Shown: positions 48,633 through 61,864, numbered from the stretch's first letter. The stretch is 64,000 nucleotides of DNA from Rhizomys pruinosus (GCA_009823505.1 VZQC01000610.1:2007956-2071955); one strand, 5' to 3'. Translations and numbers: made by a program. The notes: generated from the letters alone by a model not told the origin.

Positions 48633-49984
48633 GTAAGGCCTGTGACACTGGGGAGGCCCAGTCCCACCCACGTTCAACTCTTTGCAATCGCTGTGTAAGA
48701 CTCTCTGTGACTAGTACCAATCTTGGGGAGGACAAAGGTGTTAGTCAGCTCACATTCTCCTGGATCCCGTTCATCACTGAGGAAGCCAAAGGTAGGAACT
48801 TGGGGCGGAATCCTGGAGGCAGAAGCTGAAGCACAGCGCATGTGAGGAATGCTGGCTTACTGGCTTGCTCCCCGGCCATGCCCGCCTGCTTTCTATATAA
48901 ACACAGGACCATCCTCCACACCACTCAAACAATCAAGAAAATGTCCTACAGGACATTGCCAATTATGGCCAGTCCATGGAGTGGAAGTTCCCAATGAGCT
49001 TCTCTACCACCTATGTGTGTCAAGTTGGACTAAAGGCTATCCCAGCACACCATGGGAAACTAATGTTACTTGCCATCTTTGTATTAATTTGCATACACTA
49101 GTAACATGGCCTTCAAAGCAGTTTTCTTTTAACTGAAAATCCTGATGGTGATTAAGTTGTTGGACCTGACTTACTGCTAGCGTTCTCAGATGATTCTGTG
49201 TGGCAGAAAGCAGAGCTAGTGGTTCTTTTTCTTTTGCAGCGTGCATGCGACACATGCGTGTGTGGTGTGTTGTGTATGTGTATGGTGTATTGAAGGTCTT
49301 ATATAGCACGCTAGATTGACATGTGTAGGTAGCTGAGGATGACTCTGCAATCTGTTTCTTCCTGTTCCCCCCAAGAGTTGGGAGTTACAGGTGGTTGATA
49401 ACACCATGCCAGCGGCCTACACAGTAGTTGTTTTCTAAGAAACAAGTAGGGCATGTGCTGGGTTAGTGGTCCTCAAGGTCCTCCTAACTATTTTTGCCAT
49501 GACTTTTGTCTGTGTTGCTTTCTGAGCTCCGTAAACCATTGGAAGAGTAGTCACCAGCTGGGTCTGAACTGTTGCTCAGCCTTCATTTATGTTTTACGTC
49601 ACTCCCAGACCAAGCCCCCTCCATGGACAGCAGCTGTTTGCTGCAGGCTGTTCTCCAAGATGACCTGAACCCCAGGCAGCACAGTTGTGATAGTAAATAC
49701 TGTAGTTCCAGGTGGAGGCAGGCAGTAATGGGGATCACAGGTAACAGTTCAGGTCACCTTTGGCTACATAGTTGATATGTAAGAGGGCTCAGCTGCTCGG
49801 ACAAATATAGAGACCTTGTTCAAATGAAACTAAACAAACCCACCAAAAGATAACAAAAGTAAAATAAAGACCCAGGGTTACCAGAGGACACATTGTTCAG
49901 AGACCTCAGTTTCTTCTGAGAACATATCTCTCAACTAAGGAAATACAAGTCTTACAAGAGACACAGGTGTGGGGCTTCCTGTGG

Positions 49985-52425
49985 GGTGGATGCAGTGGGC
50001 AGCCAGGCAGGCCTTGGTCAGGCTACAGCTGGTGGCAGGGGTATAGAGGGCCTCGGGGGCCTGTTCATGGAAGGCTGGGCTCTGGCTGGGGCTCCTTTCT
50101 CTTCCCCATGCCAGGTGGTGTTTCATCTTTGGTGGCCCCAGAAAAGTCAGTGTGTAGGCCTCAGCCACCCCAGGTCCGACATATAATCTCCCTGGACACC
50201 ATCCTCAGTTCCTACCTTCTGGGCCGGTGGCCATGAGATGCCAGACTGGGCCCTTCAACTGATGGTAATACCAATGACAAGGCCCACCCAGACAGGGTTG
50301 CACAAGTGACCCAGTGTCCTAGGAAGCAACAGTAAAGAGCTCACCAAGTGAAACATCAGCAGTTTCAGAGGAAGAAACTGAAACGGAAGTGGAAAAGGAG
50401 AAAGGGCCTGGAAAGGGACATGCTGCAGGGGAGCAGCGGGGCATCCCTTCCCGTGTGCAGGGAGCAGCGGCGAGAGCATCCCTTCCAGGGTCCCCTGTAC
50501 TTCGACTTAGCCCTGGCTGCACAGGAACACCTGAAGGCAAGGGCTCACCAGATGGAGCTGGAGGGATGCTTTGATGAAGGAGCCGGGTAAGAGGAGCTGC
50601 TGAGGAATTCTCGAGGCTCCCGGACAGGCACGGGCCCAGCTCCTGCACAGAATGGCAGCTGTGGTTGTGCCATCCCTTCTCCTCCTGGAGCCAGCAGCCA
50701 TGGCAGCTCTCCCTCCGTTGGCCTCTGCGCGTCCCTCCAGGCCTTACTGGCCAGGTCCAGCCATGAAGGAAAATCGGATGAACACAACATGAGGAGCTGG
50801 CAAATGTCACCCAGTGACAAAGGCCTCCTTTCAAAGCCGAAGGGTCACACCACCTTCCTTAGGAGGATGGACAGCCCATCTCAGTCCTGGCCTTGTGCTC
50901 CCTCCCCTCAGCCCAATCATTGGCCAGATCTCAAATGGAGAGCCCCCTAAGTATGATTGTGAGAAAGCTATAACATGTCTGAGAGGCCACCCACATCCCC
51001 AGGGTACCTGCTGGCCTCTTGCTTCCTGTCCTGACAAGAACAACCAGTCTATTTCAAACCTAGCTGCCTAAGCCTTCTGCCCTGTCAGCCTGATGAAGCT
51101 CCTTTCCCCAGCAGGGTTATCTTTCATAGCTGCCCTCCAAAGCCCTGCCTTTCATCTAAATACCCTGCAGCTCCAGGGAAACCTCTCGGAAGGATCCAAG
51201 GCTTTTCTCAGACCTCTTCACTGCCCATGGCCAGTCTTGGCAGTGCAGGCCTCACATCAGACAGACCCTAGTGCTTTTTCAGCTTCTTGGTCGGGTAGCA
51301 GTTAGGAACCACGCACCACACACACACCACAACACACACACACACACACACACACCACTTTTACACGAAGACAGTGCATTGGTTGGCAGTTCCTCCTGAG
51401 CTCCCTGAGCGGAATGAAGGAGCCCTTCCTTTTCAGCCTTTGAGCACTCTCATTTAATATGTCTCAAGTCCTTTGTGGTGACCACCAACCCCTCCAAAAA
51501 GGGGAGGGACCTGCCTTCTCCACTAGTCTAGCAGCTAACAATTGGACCCCGCTAGTGCCTGCTGTCTCCTGCCCTCACTGGCAGGAAGTCTGAGTCCCTA
51601 TCGAAAGGTCTGCTGTGAGATCCAAATGACTACAGGGAGGTTCTTGTCCTGGAACACGTTGGCTGTGACTCGAGAGAAAGGAGTTACCGCAGACCAGACT
51701 GTACATAGGTGGCCCTTCCCCATGGCTCTCTCCTAGAGGAGACCAGTGTGGCCCTTGGGGCCAGAACCCTTGACTGATTGATTGGCAAGGGGGATCCCCG
51801 TGTTTTCCCAAGTGGCATTTTCACCCGGACTGAAGGTTGTCTTAGGTGGCAGCCAGTCCCAAGTGGTGGTAGGGAAGAGGGAAAGTTGGCACTCTTCCAG
51901 GTGGCATGTCCTGGCTCCATGTCCTCCATGTGCCTCAGGGATGGGCTGGATTAGAAAAATCCCATTTTTCTTTTTTTTTTTTTTAATTTATTTTTTATGA
52001 TCATATGGTGTTACTGTCTGCATTGTAGGTTGGTGCACCCGTGTCCATGACAACGCTTGTGGAGGTTCAGAAGAGGGTGTCGGATTCCCTGGAACTGGAG
52101 TTAAAAAACAAAAGTTCAAGCATGCCATGTGGGGTGCTGGGACGAACCCGGGTTCCTCTGTCAAGTAGCTAGTCAGGCACTCTAAACACTGTGTGGCTAT
52201 CCTCTTCAGCCCCCCATTTTCTTGTATCGTTGTAGAAACTCTATTTTCTCCCAAAGACTATTATTTTTTTGCAGCGTTTGAAATTGTCTATTTTCATACT
52301 GCAGAGCTTAACAAAATTTGAGAAGAATTACATGAAATGTTCAGGTTTCTTATTTTGATGTTTAGAGGCTGTTTTTTGTAGATTTCTTAATAGACCCAAG
52401 AAATAAAGTATTCCCTCCCCCCAAG
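49985..52425 (+). other. Fam117a: Noisy duplicate of the Fam117a processed pseudogene
   Basis: The same retrocopy appears with extra single-base indels. The block VAPEKSVCRPQPPQVR...SLDTILSSYLLGRWP is intact at about 50,130-50,235, and FKWEPP has become a broken SNGEPPK-like reading. The final coding motif lies near 51,270-51,300. The B2 SINE in the 3' part (about 51,965-52,215) is corrupted to the same degree as the rest, which points to read errors and not to age. It lies inside the noisy block that duplicates 59,754-64,000. Confidence 0.8.
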
Positions 52426-53354
52426 AATGGAGGCACATAGTGTGTGTACATGCACAGTGTGATTCGATATGAGGGATAGAAGTGTGTAGGCACAGGGCAT
52501 CTGTATGTGACAAGTGTCCACATGTGCTTATATATCACCAGAGTTGACATCAAGTGGCATGATAAGGAGGCACAGAGTGGTCGTGCCATGTTTATGTGAA
52601 ATGGGCAGCGTGTACTTTTTTGCACATGTTTGCTTTAGGGATAAAATGGAAGGCAGAGTGGTGTACATTGCACATGTCGTGATTAGGATAAACATGGTAG
52701 CACAGAGTGCTGTGGTCCTGCACATGTGTGCTATTAGGAATAAATAAGGTAGGCACAGAGTGTGTAGTCAGGACACACTGTCGCCTGTATTAGGATAAAC
52801 TGGAGGCACAGGTGTGTGTGTACGTGCACATGTGTGCATTACTGTAACGCGAGGCACAGAGTGTGTGTCCACACGCCACGTATGTCAAGCTGTGTGCCAT
52901 GATAGGATAAAGGAAGGCACAGAGAGTGTGTACAGTGACATGTAGTTTAGGATAAATGGAGGAACAGAGATTGTGTCACGTCGCACAGTGTGTATAGCTA
53001 GTAAATGGAAGACATCCCACGTAGGTGGATGTAAGCAAGTGCACATTGTTGGCTATTAGGGGATAAAAGGGTGGAGGCACAGAAAGGTGTGTGTACATGC
53101 AAATGTGTTAGGTAATATGGAGGCACAGGTGTGTACTGTGCCCACATGTGTGCATTAGATACTAATGAAGGCACAAAGAGTGTGTGTACATGCACATGTG
53201 TGCATTAGGATAAATGGAGGCACAGAATGTGTGTACATGCACATGTTTATATAGATCACAATGGAAGCACAGGAGAGTAGTGTACAATCATGTTTGCATT
53301 CATGTGTGTGTGCACTGATTAGGATAAGATAGGACAGCCAGAGATGGGTGGAGA

Positions 53355-53355
53355 N
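53355..53355. other. Single N at the join of noisy and clean minisatellite
   Basis: Left of the N the 47-bp units are corrupted; right of it they are perfect. This marks the left end of the interposed clean contig 53,357-55,966. Confidence 0.85.
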
Positions 53356-53356
53356 T

Positions 53357-54403
53357 GCATTAGGATAAATGGAGGCACAGAGTGTGTGTACGTGCACATG
53401 TGTGCATTAGGATAAATGGAGGCACAGAGTGTGTGTACGTGCACATGTGTGCATTAGGATAAATGGAGGCACAGAGTGTGTGTACGTGCACATGTGTGCA
53501 TTAGGATAAATGGAGGCACAGAGTGTGTGTACGTGCACATGTGTGCATTAGGATAAATGGAGGCACAGAGTGTGTGTACGTGCACATGTGTGCATTAGGA
53601 TAAATGGAGGCACAGAGTGTGTGTACGTGCACATGTGTGCATTAGGATAAATGGAGGCACAGAGTGTGTGTACGTGCACATGTGTGCATTAGGATAAATG
53701 GAGGCACAGAGTGTGTGTACGTGCACATGTGTGCATTAGGATAAATGGAGGCACAGAGTGTGTGTACGTGCACATGTGTGCATTAGGATAAATGGAGGCA
53801 CAGAGTGTGTGTACGTGCACATGTGTGCATTAGGATAAATGGAGGCACAGAGTGTGTGTACGTGCACATGTGTGCATTAGGATAAATGGAGGCACAGAGT
53901 GTGTGTACGTGCACATGTGTGCATTAGGATAAATGGAGGCACAGAGTGTGTGTACGTGCACATGTGTGCATTAGGATAAATGGAGGCACAGAGTGTGTGT
54001 ACGTGCACATGTGTGCATTAGGATAAATGGAGGCACAGAGTGTGTGTACGTGCACATGTGTGCATTAGGATAAATGGAGGCACAGAGTGTGTGTACGTGC
54101 ACATGTGTGCATTAGGATAAATGGAGGCACAGAGTGTGTGTACGTGCACATGTGTGCATTAGGATAAATGGAGGCACAGAGTGTGTGTACGTGCACATGT
54201 GTGCATTAGGATAAATGGAGGCACAGAGTGTGTGTACGTGCACATGTGTGCATTAGGATAAATGGAGGCACAGAGAGTGTGTACATGCACATGTGTGCAT
54301 TAGGATAAATGGAGGCACAGAATGTGTGTACATGCACATGTGTGCATTAGGATAAATGGAGGCACAGAGAGTGTGTACGTGCACATGTGTGCATTAGGAT
54401 AAA
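53357..54403. repeat. 47-bp minisatellite, 22 units in register (right part of array)
   Basis: The unit contains gcattaggataaatgg, aggcacagag and tgtgtgtacgtgcacatg. gcattagg recurs every 47 bp from 53,357 to 54,391, and the first roughly 19 units look identical. The last three carry edge variants (agagtgtgtacatgc, aatgtgtgtacatgc, agagtgtgtacgtgc) before the array breaks into a B2-type SINE. Confidence 0.95.
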
Positions 54404-54404
54404 T

Positions 54405-54832
54405 GGGCATGGAGAGGGTGGAGAGATGGCTCCATGGTGAGGAGCATTTGCTGCTCTGGCAGAGGGCCTCTGTTAAGTTCCCAGCCCCTGTGTGTCAGCT
54501 CATGATAGCATGTAACTCCAAGGGATCTGATGCCCTGCTCTGGCCTCCAAGGACACTAGGCACACACATGGTGTACTTACGTATGTGCATGCAAAACACT
54601 CATATATATTAAAAAAAAATCATCCAAAAATGCTCTTGCTGTTCTTGCAGGGGACCTGAGTTTGATTCCCAGTACCTGTATTAGGTAGCTCACAACTGCC
54701 ACGACTGCTTGTGCCTCCAGCTCCATGGTATGTGACACACTCTGAGCTCTGTGGGCAACAGTACTCACATGATACACATACCCACAGACACACAGACACA
54801 CACACACACACACATAGATAAAAATAAAAAAT
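54405..54832 (+). repeat. B2-type and tRNA-like SINE pair right of the minisatellite
   Basis: 54,408-54,610 begins gagagggtggagagatggctc. 54,630-54,832 continues with ttgattcccagtacctg and ends in a CA run and A-rich tail. Both are diverged. Confidence 0.7.
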
Positions 54833-55215
54833 AGAAAAAAAACAAAGGTTATCTGTGGTGCATGTTTCTTTATTGTTTGTACATTTTAGAAACTTATTAC
54901 CTTTATATCATGTGGTTTATTTATTTATTTACACAGCTGTGTAGAAGGACAGTAATTCTGTTTACTGGAAACAGTATTGAATGAATCCATCTGACAGCAT
55001 TATCATTAGGGTTATTTACTGCATTGTTATTAAAACAAATATCGATTTTTATTTGGAGGATATTGATTAAAGCCAGTGGGCAAGAGAGCTGCATGAATCA
55101 TATATTTCTTGTCTGATACAACATGGTACACCTTCCTATAAACGGGGTACTGAGCTGCTCTGGCTTTATAAGGAGCATTTCATTTTTCATCAGATATTTT
55201 TAAAATCAGTATATT

Positions 55216-55258
<43 letters not shown>

Positions 55259-55966
55259 GTCATTTTGAGGCAGGGTCTCCCTGTAGCCTAGCTGTCCTGG
55301 AGCTTGCTCTGTAGACCAGGATGGCTTTAAACTCATAGAGATCTGCTGCCTCTGCCTCCCGAGTGCTGGGATTAAAGGTGTGTACCACCACGCCCAGCAA
55401 AATCAGTATATTTTTTATTTTGGTATTATTTGAACTTTTTCAGCACCTTAAAACCTTTATACTGTGTAGTATAATATTAAATTTTAATTTTTTAATTAAA
55501 TTTTCAGTTTCTTTCTGCAAGTAAACTTGAAAAAAAATTTCAGCTTCTAAGCATTATGAAATAATAAGCACTTGGTAATTATATAATATAAAAATTAAAG
55601 TATATCTAAAAATTGGGATCATTCTGTTTCTAGGTACATTCTGGAAGAAAGCACTGTATTTGTTATTGCTTAGTATTACTTTTTTTATTACATTTATTTA
55701 TTGTGTGTGTGTGTGTGTGTGTGTTCACGTGCCATGACTGGCATGTGGTCATAGAAGACCCCTCTACCATCTTATACACACAAAAAAAATCAATATAAAA
55801 TAAATAAATAAATACATGAATAAATAGATGCAAAACACTTTGAGAGCTGATTCATACAGTGAGAGAGTTTAGCTAGGGAAAAGTCAGTGGTTTTCATTTG
55901 TGTCGGTTGTGTGATTGTGCTTGTATTTGTGCTGGTGTGGTTGACCGTGTGTGTGTGTGTGTGTGT
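54833..55966. other. AT-rich non-coding sequence with (TTTA)n, B1 (-) and (GT)n
   Basis: I recognise no gene. (TTTA)n lies at 55,207-55,258, a reversed B1 at 55,259-55,400, and GT runs at about 55,703-55,724 and 55,944-55,966. The contig ends at the N. Confidence 0.75.
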
Positions 55967-55967
55967 N
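55967..55967. other. Single N after a GT run
   Basis: The N separates the end of the interposed contig, a (GT)n at about 55,944-55,966, from the noisy copy of 44,690-47,947. Confidence 0.85.
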
Positions 55968-58900
55968 ATACCTACTACACCTCTCTCACCCACTTTCTCT
56001 TTCCCCCAGCTGGAGACTTCCCGGTGCTTCCCTGCGAATTCCTCACTCTATACCTCTTCCCCTTCCTCTTCCCCCTTACTTCCTCTCTTCTTTTCCCTTC
56101 CTCTTCCCCTTTTCTCCTCTTTCTTTTCCTGCTCGCTACTCCACTTCTCCTTCCCTCTCTCTGCTCCCCTTCCTTTCCTCACTCCTTTTTTCTCTTCCTC
56201 TTCCCCTTATCCTCTCCTTTTATTCTCACTTCCTCTTCCCTCCTCCTCCTACACTCTCTTCTCATTTTTTGTATGCAGTCTTATGGCATGCTGGGGCAAA
56301 GCACCTGTTCCACAGCGAGCCATCATTCCTGTCCTTATACGCTAATATTTTTTAGGCAAAATTCTTAGCAGTAAAAGTCTAGGGTAAGCGCAGACCTGTG
56401 GAAAGAAGAACAAGATGGATTCTATAATTTTACCTGACAAGACATTCTGAGACCCAATTGGGAAAGCTTAGCATCTGTGATCTTCAAATGCTGAGCCAAT
56501 ATGGTCATCCATGAAATCCCAGAGAGAGTCTGTTAGATCTGGTCTGTTGTTAGTTGTAGCTTTTCATCTTTTGAAATTTCTAGTTAACCTTTGGAAGTTC
56601 TCTCATAAGTCCTTTTTTTCTTTTTCTTTTTTTGTTGAGAAATTTTGATCGCAACCAGTCACTCCATAGATAGCAGGACAGACTTATGAAGTATTTGTTG
56701 AGTGAGCTGGAATGATAGCCCCCTGTGCCTGGGTCAGCCCAGGCCCATGCTGGAATAGGTACCCCAACCCCTTCACTCATTCCCACCTCACACACACAGT
56801 CACCTGAGTTACTGGCTCTCTTCCAGCAGGCTTTGCCAGCATCTCTCTCTCTGAACTCCCCTCAGCTACCCAGCCCTGTGATCTCTGTGAGAGAATTCAA
56901 ACGAATCAGTATGTAGTGTAGGAGATCTACACTCCAGTATTACATGGCGAGTACAGGACAGTGCCATCTCTTCAAGGGATGAGAGAGGACTAGTGACCTG
57001 AAAGACCATTTGCTGACCTACATTTACAGGCATATATATATTATTTCTTAAAAAGCCTGTAAAATAGCTTTCTTAGAGGAAGTCATTCTGCCCAGACTGA
57101 CAGGTCCATCAGGATCAACAATGGCACGCACTCTGTTTTTTTCTTTTCAAGGCTCCATATAGCTAGTGGCTGGATGACCAATCCAGGCAGCCTCAGAATG
57201 TAGTTCCATCATAGGCCATGGATACCACTCTTGTTCTGTTCAGTGCTCCTACAGTCTTCGAGTATTCTAGTTTTTGGAGAAGCCTGCTGGTCCTAGTAGG
57301 GAGGGGACTCAACCCTAGTGCTCCTAGGCCCTGCTGATGTCTAAGAACTGGAGCTACCAAAATGAGCCTGATGTATTCCTCACTGTCCCCATTCTTCAGA
57401 CTTCCAAGCCCCCGAGCTTCTGGCTGGGTATACATCGATGCACCATTACAACAACGATGTGAAGCAGAGTCTTCTCTAGAATAACCTCATCCTCTGGGGC
57501 TGCTCATTAGGTTTGCTGTTTATTTCACGCAGTACTTCGAAAGACTTGGCTTTGATAGACGGCCAATGTGAATGCGTACTTTTTCAGTGACGTTAAAATT
57601 GACTGAGAAGCAGATGGGCTGGAGAAAGATGCGCCTAGTGGGTTGAAGGCCCGACTGCTCTTCTGCCAGAGGACACTGGGCTTGAATCTCCAGCCACCCA
57701 GCATGGTATGGCTGAGAGAATCCTGATCTGTAACTCCTAATCTCAGCCAGCAGAATTCCAGTTCCAGGATCTGCAGATAGCCTCTCTTCTGACCTCCCGC
57801 TTCAGGTTGCATTTGGCACGTACACATGGGCGTGCATGAAAACAACACTGGCAATGAGCAGGCACCAGTAATATTTCATTACCATAAACTAAATAAATAA
57901 CAATTAAAATTAATTGAAAGCAGAATTAAGATTGAAAAACAATATCCTTGGATGACCTTGGCTTGCACTATGCCTTGCATTAATCTCATAGAGGATTTTA
58001 AAAAATTATTATTTTTATTGTGTATGTGCAAGGGTGCTTGCATTGCCCTGCATATAAGTGTAACCATTGGCTGTCATGCACATGGCATCCTACCAGTAGT
58101 CAGAAGAGGAGTCAGAATTCCCCTTGAAACTGGAATCCAGGACAGTTCGTTAGTCGCCAATGTGATGGTGCTGGGAATTCGAAACTCAGTTCTACGTCTG
58201 TCGAGAGGCCAGTCTTCACCGGTTCAAACCACACTGTAGCCTCATTTCTCCAAGACCCCAGGCTTCTCACCTAGTTTAATATTGAAGAACCATGTTGTGA
58301 TGTGTGTCGTGGTGATGTTGTTGTGTATGAGATGATGGGATTGCGTGCCCCATAGTGAGTACTTGTGTTGTGGAGGTGGCTGAGAGGACAACTTTGTTGA
58401 GTAGAGTTCTCTCCTTTTCATTTACTCCACAGTTGCGTGATTCCCTGATGCAGATGATCCTGCGGGCATGTCATAATTAGTCACCTGATTGTGGCAAGCT
58501 CCTTTACCTGCTACGTCATTTCTAGACAGCTTCCCTATGGCGCTTTTTGTTTATGTTTATTTTGTTTTTTGAGACAGGGTGTCTCCCTGTAATCCCAGCT
58601 AAGCCCTAAAAATTTCACTATTGTCTATACCAGGTCTGGCCTCCAAGTCTTCAGAGATCCGCCTACCTCTGCTCCTCAGTAGTGTGGTATTATAAAACCA
58701 AGTGAGCTACCAAGCATGTTCATCCCATTGTATTTTTTGTTTTTTCAGACAGGGTGTCTCCTGATAGGCCCAGCTGCCCCTGGAACTCATTCTGTTAGAC
58801 CAGGCTGGAGACCTTGACCTTTTTTTTCTCGGATCTGTTCCTGCTACCCTCCTGAGTGCGGGATCATTAAAGGCAAGAGCGCCACGACACCCAGCCCCAA

Positions 58901-59461
58901 GATGTTCTTAGCGGCACCTGATGAGGGTTGGGAATCGAACCTGGGTCGTCCTCTGCAAAGACAGATGCGTCGGTTGCTACTTAACCACTGAGCTCACCTC
59001 TCCAGCCAACTCGATGTGGAGTTTTATAGTGATACCTGTTTTTTTTTGGTTCTGAGCGTTGAAAGGCTGTTACAACAAGCTAGGCATGTGGTTGGGGATG
59101 TTGGTTTGGGTTTTGTCAAGTGCTCATCTAGCATTGCAACAAAGCCAGTGTCTCGGGCATGGCATACCCCAAGGTCCTCGTTGTAGCCTTGTGGTGTTGC
59201 TACAACCTTACAATCTCTGTATGAATGGAAGAGGGAGGCACTTCAAGCACCTCCTGCGAGGACAGTTTCACAGTCCATCCCCCAGGCATATATAGTTAAG
59301 CTCAAGTCCAGCCTGGGCTAGGAGACTCTGATTTAAAAAACATATCCAGGGCCTGGAAAGACGGCATCAGTAGTGGTCAAGAGCACTAACTGCTCTCTCA
59401 GAGGACCCTGGTTCAGTTTCCCAGCACCCAGTGGGCACGGCCAAGAACGTCTTTAAGCTGG
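55968..59461. other. Noisy duplicate of about 44,690-47,947 (probable gap-fill read)
   Basis: The block starts right after an N in a GT run. It repeats the CT-rich tract, the 45,200-46,300 unique region (nearly exact at 56,680-56,915), the SINEs of 46,375-47,540 and the sequence up to 47,947, with many single-base insertions. Its CT tract is about 210 bp against about 410 bp in the clean copy. Confidence 0.85.
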
Positions 59462-59745
59462 GCAGGTCAGTTGCGTGCACGCCTTTAATCCTAGCGCTGG
59501 GAGGCAGAAGGCGCGGAATCTTTGTGAATTCAAGGCCAGCCTGGTCTCAGAGTGAGTTCCAGGACAGCTGGGCTACAGGGGAGACGCCATAGTCTCCCAA
59601 AAAAAAAAAAAGAAGAAAATAATTATTAATAAATAAGTAAAAAAAAAAATAGGAAACACACCCCAGGTAGAAGGTGACCAGAAGAACCCAAGTTCACACG
59701 GTCCTCACGGCCAAAATACAGGAATTTAGGACCCCCCCTATAAAA

Positions 59746-59778
<33 letters not shown>

Positions 59779-59800
59779 CACACACAAATATAAAATAAAT
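59462..59800. repeat. Diverged B1-like sequence and (CA)n at the start of the clean right contig
   Basis: A corrupted-looking B1 (gcctttaatcctagcgctggg) and an A-rich tail are followed by a CA/CG run at 59,744-59,785. 59,462-59,753 is identical base for base to 47,948-48,239. Confidence 0.8.
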
Positions 59801-60024
59801 CACAACACACCCGTAATCCCAGCCCTGGAAATGGCGAGGCAGGAGAGTTGAGAGGTCCAGACCATCCTGGGTTACACAGTCCTATTTTAGAACAAATAAG
59901 CAGACAGCAAACCAGCGCCACACACCCTTTGTTTTGGGAATGGCAGCTTTTAATCCAGAGCTGAGGACTGGTTGTCAAGGGATCCCTCCAGACTCAGCTC
60001 TGTCTCTACTTGTCCTGTTCGTAG

Positions 60025-60130
60025 GTCACGGCCTTCCATTTGGTGTCATCTTTGGTGGAACTGATTTAAATGAAGATGCCAATCACAGAGAAAAAAATGA
60101 AGTCATGGGGAAAGTCCTGGAAGAAGCCAG
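60025..60130 (+). CDS. Glt1d1: Glt1d1 exon 3 (clean copy)
   Basis: This 106-nt exon lies between acceptor cctgttcgtag and donor GTAAGG. It begins GT, completing the Gly codon split after exon 2. It then reads 34 codons, [20 protein letters not shown] and a stretch ending [11 protein letters not shown], with two bases left for the next exon. This covers residues 74-107 of GLT1D1. The FGVIFGGTD motif is typical of the GT1/GT4-like fold in this protein. The three exons together give 323 nt, or 107 complete codons, without frame conflict. This copy reads through cleanly, unlike the one at 48,524. Later exons must lie right of the window. Confidence 0.95.
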
Positions 60131-60184
60131 GTAAGGCCTGTGGACACTGGGGAGGCTCCAGTCCCACCACGTTCTAACTTCTTT

Positions 60185-60545
60185 GCAATCGCTGTGATAA
60201 GACTCTCTGACTAGTACCAACTTGGGGAGGAAAGGGTTTAGTCAGCTCACATCTCCTGGATAACAGTTCATCACTGAGGAAGCCCAAGGTAGGAACTTGG
60301 GGCAGGAACCTGGAGGCAGAAGCTGAAGCACAGGCCATGGAGGAATGTGGCTTACTGGCTTGCTCCCCTGGCCCATGCCCAGCCTGCTTTCTTATATAAC
60401 ACAGGACCATCCTCCACACCACTCAACAATCAAGAAAATGTCCTACAGACATGGCCATAGGCCAGTCCATTGGAGGTGATTCCCCAAGTGAAGCTCCCTC
60501 TACCACCTAGGTGTGTCAAGTTGACACTAAAGCTATCCAGCACAC
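60185..60545 (-). repeat. MaLR-type LTR, reversed, just downstream of exon 3
   Basis: The reverse complement carries the family's landmarks: tgtcaacttgacacac-like start, ttatataagaaagcaggctgggcatgggc, cttctgcctccaggttcctgcc and a cctttcctccccaag end. It begins about 55 bp after the exon 3 donor. Confidence 0.7.
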
Positions 60546-60734
60546 CATGGGAAACTAATGTCTTGCCATCTTTGTATTAATTTGGCATACATAGTAACAT
60601 GGCCTTCAAAGCAGTTTTCTTTTAACTGAAAATCCTGATGGTGATTAAGTTGTTGGACCTGACTTACTGCTAGCGTTCTCAGATGATTCTGTGTGGCAGA
60701 AAGCAGAGCTAGTGTGTTCTTTTTCTTTTGCATG

Positions 60735-60748
60735 CGTGCATGCGCACA

Positions 60749-60788
<40 letters not shown>

Positions 60789-60925
60789 TGTTTTGACAGG
60801 TTCTTATATAGCCCAGGCTAGCCTTGACCTGTGTAGGTAGCTGAGGATGACCTTGCACTCTGTTCTTCCTGCTTCCACCTCCCAAGAGTTGGGATTACAG
60901 GTGTGAACCGCCATGCAGGGCTAAG
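60735..60925 (-). repeat. (GT)n and old B1-like relic
   Basis: About 20 GT units (60,745-60,790) are followed by a reversed B1-like sequence (tatatagcccaggctagccttgacc ... ggattacaggtgtg). Confidence 0.75.
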
Positions 60926-61194
60926 TAGTTGTTTTCTAAGAACAAAGTAGGCATGTGCTGGGTTAGTGGTCCTCAAGGTCCTCCTAACTATTTTTGCCAT
61001 GACTTTTGTCTGTGTTGCTTTCTGAGCTCCGTAAACCATTGGAAGAGTAGTCACCAGCTGGGTCTGAACTGTTGCTCAGTCCTTCATTTATGTTTTACGT
61101 CACTCCCAGACCAGAGCCCCTCCATGGACAGCAGCTGTTTGCTGCAGGTGCTGTTCTCCAAGATGACGCTGAACCCCCAGGGCAGCACAGTGTG

Positions 61195-61335
61195 ATAGTA
61201 AATACCTGTAGTTCCAGGTGGAGGCAGGGTAATGGGAAGGTCAAGGTCAAGGTCACCTTTGGCTACATAGTGAGTTAGAGGCTAGCCTGGACTATAGTAG
61301 ACCTTGTTCAAATGAAACAAAAACCCCACAAAAGA
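61195..61335 (+). repeat. Old B1-like relic upstream of the Fam117a retrocopy
   Basis: The stretch atacctgtagttccaggtggaggcagg ... gctacatagtgagttagaggctagcctgg is a diverged B1 layout with an A-rich end. Confidence 0.6.
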
Positions 61336-61864
61336 TAAACAAAGTAAAATAAAGACCAGGGTTACAGAGGGACACATTGTTTCAGGACCTCAGTTCTTCC
61401 TGAGAACATCTCTAAACTAAGGAAATACAAGTCTTACAAGAGACACAGGTGTGGGGCTTCCTGTGGGGTGGATGCAGTGGGCAGCCAGGCAGGCCTTGGT
61501 CAGGCTACAGCTGGTGGCAGGGGTATAGGGGCCTGGGGGCCTGTTCATGGAAGGTCTGGGCTCTGGCGGGGGCTCCCCTTTCTCTTCCCCATGCCAGGCT
61601 GGTGTTTCATCTTTGGTGGCCCCAGAAAAGTCAGTGTGTAGGCCTCAGCCACCCCAGGTCCGACATATAATCTCCCTGGACACCATCCTCAGTTCCTACC
61701 TTCTGGGCCGGTGGCCATGAGATGCCAGTGGGCCCTTCACCTGATGTACCAATGACAAGGCCACCCAGACAGGGTGCACAAGTGCCCAGTGTCCTAGGGA
61801 AGCACAGTAAAGAGCTCACCAAGTTGAAACAGCAGCTTCAGAGGAAGAAACTGAAACGAAGTGG

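Larger units (their letters stand above)
48240..53354. other. Noisy duplicate of 59,754-64,000 (probable gap-fill read)
   Basis: Exon 3, the LTR-type repeat, the GT repeat, the Fam117a retrocopy with its B2, and the start of the 47-bp minisatellite recur in identical order. Long identical blocks (for example 51,680-51,960 with 63,088-63,368) alternate with corrupted blocks. The part from about 52,420 to 53,354 consists of badly corrupted 47-bp units and ends at an N, after which clean units start. Confidence 0.85.

Noticed and set aside
50348..50590. A possible functional Fam117a-like exon with an open frame
   Set aside because: It lies in the noisy copy of the retro-pseudogene. The clean copy has stops and frame breaks, and the parent's exon boundaries are crossed without introns.
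53357..54403. CRISPR-like regular repeats
   Set aside because: The 47-bp units are contiguous with no unique spacers, and the genome is mammalian. The same applies to the 50-bp array.
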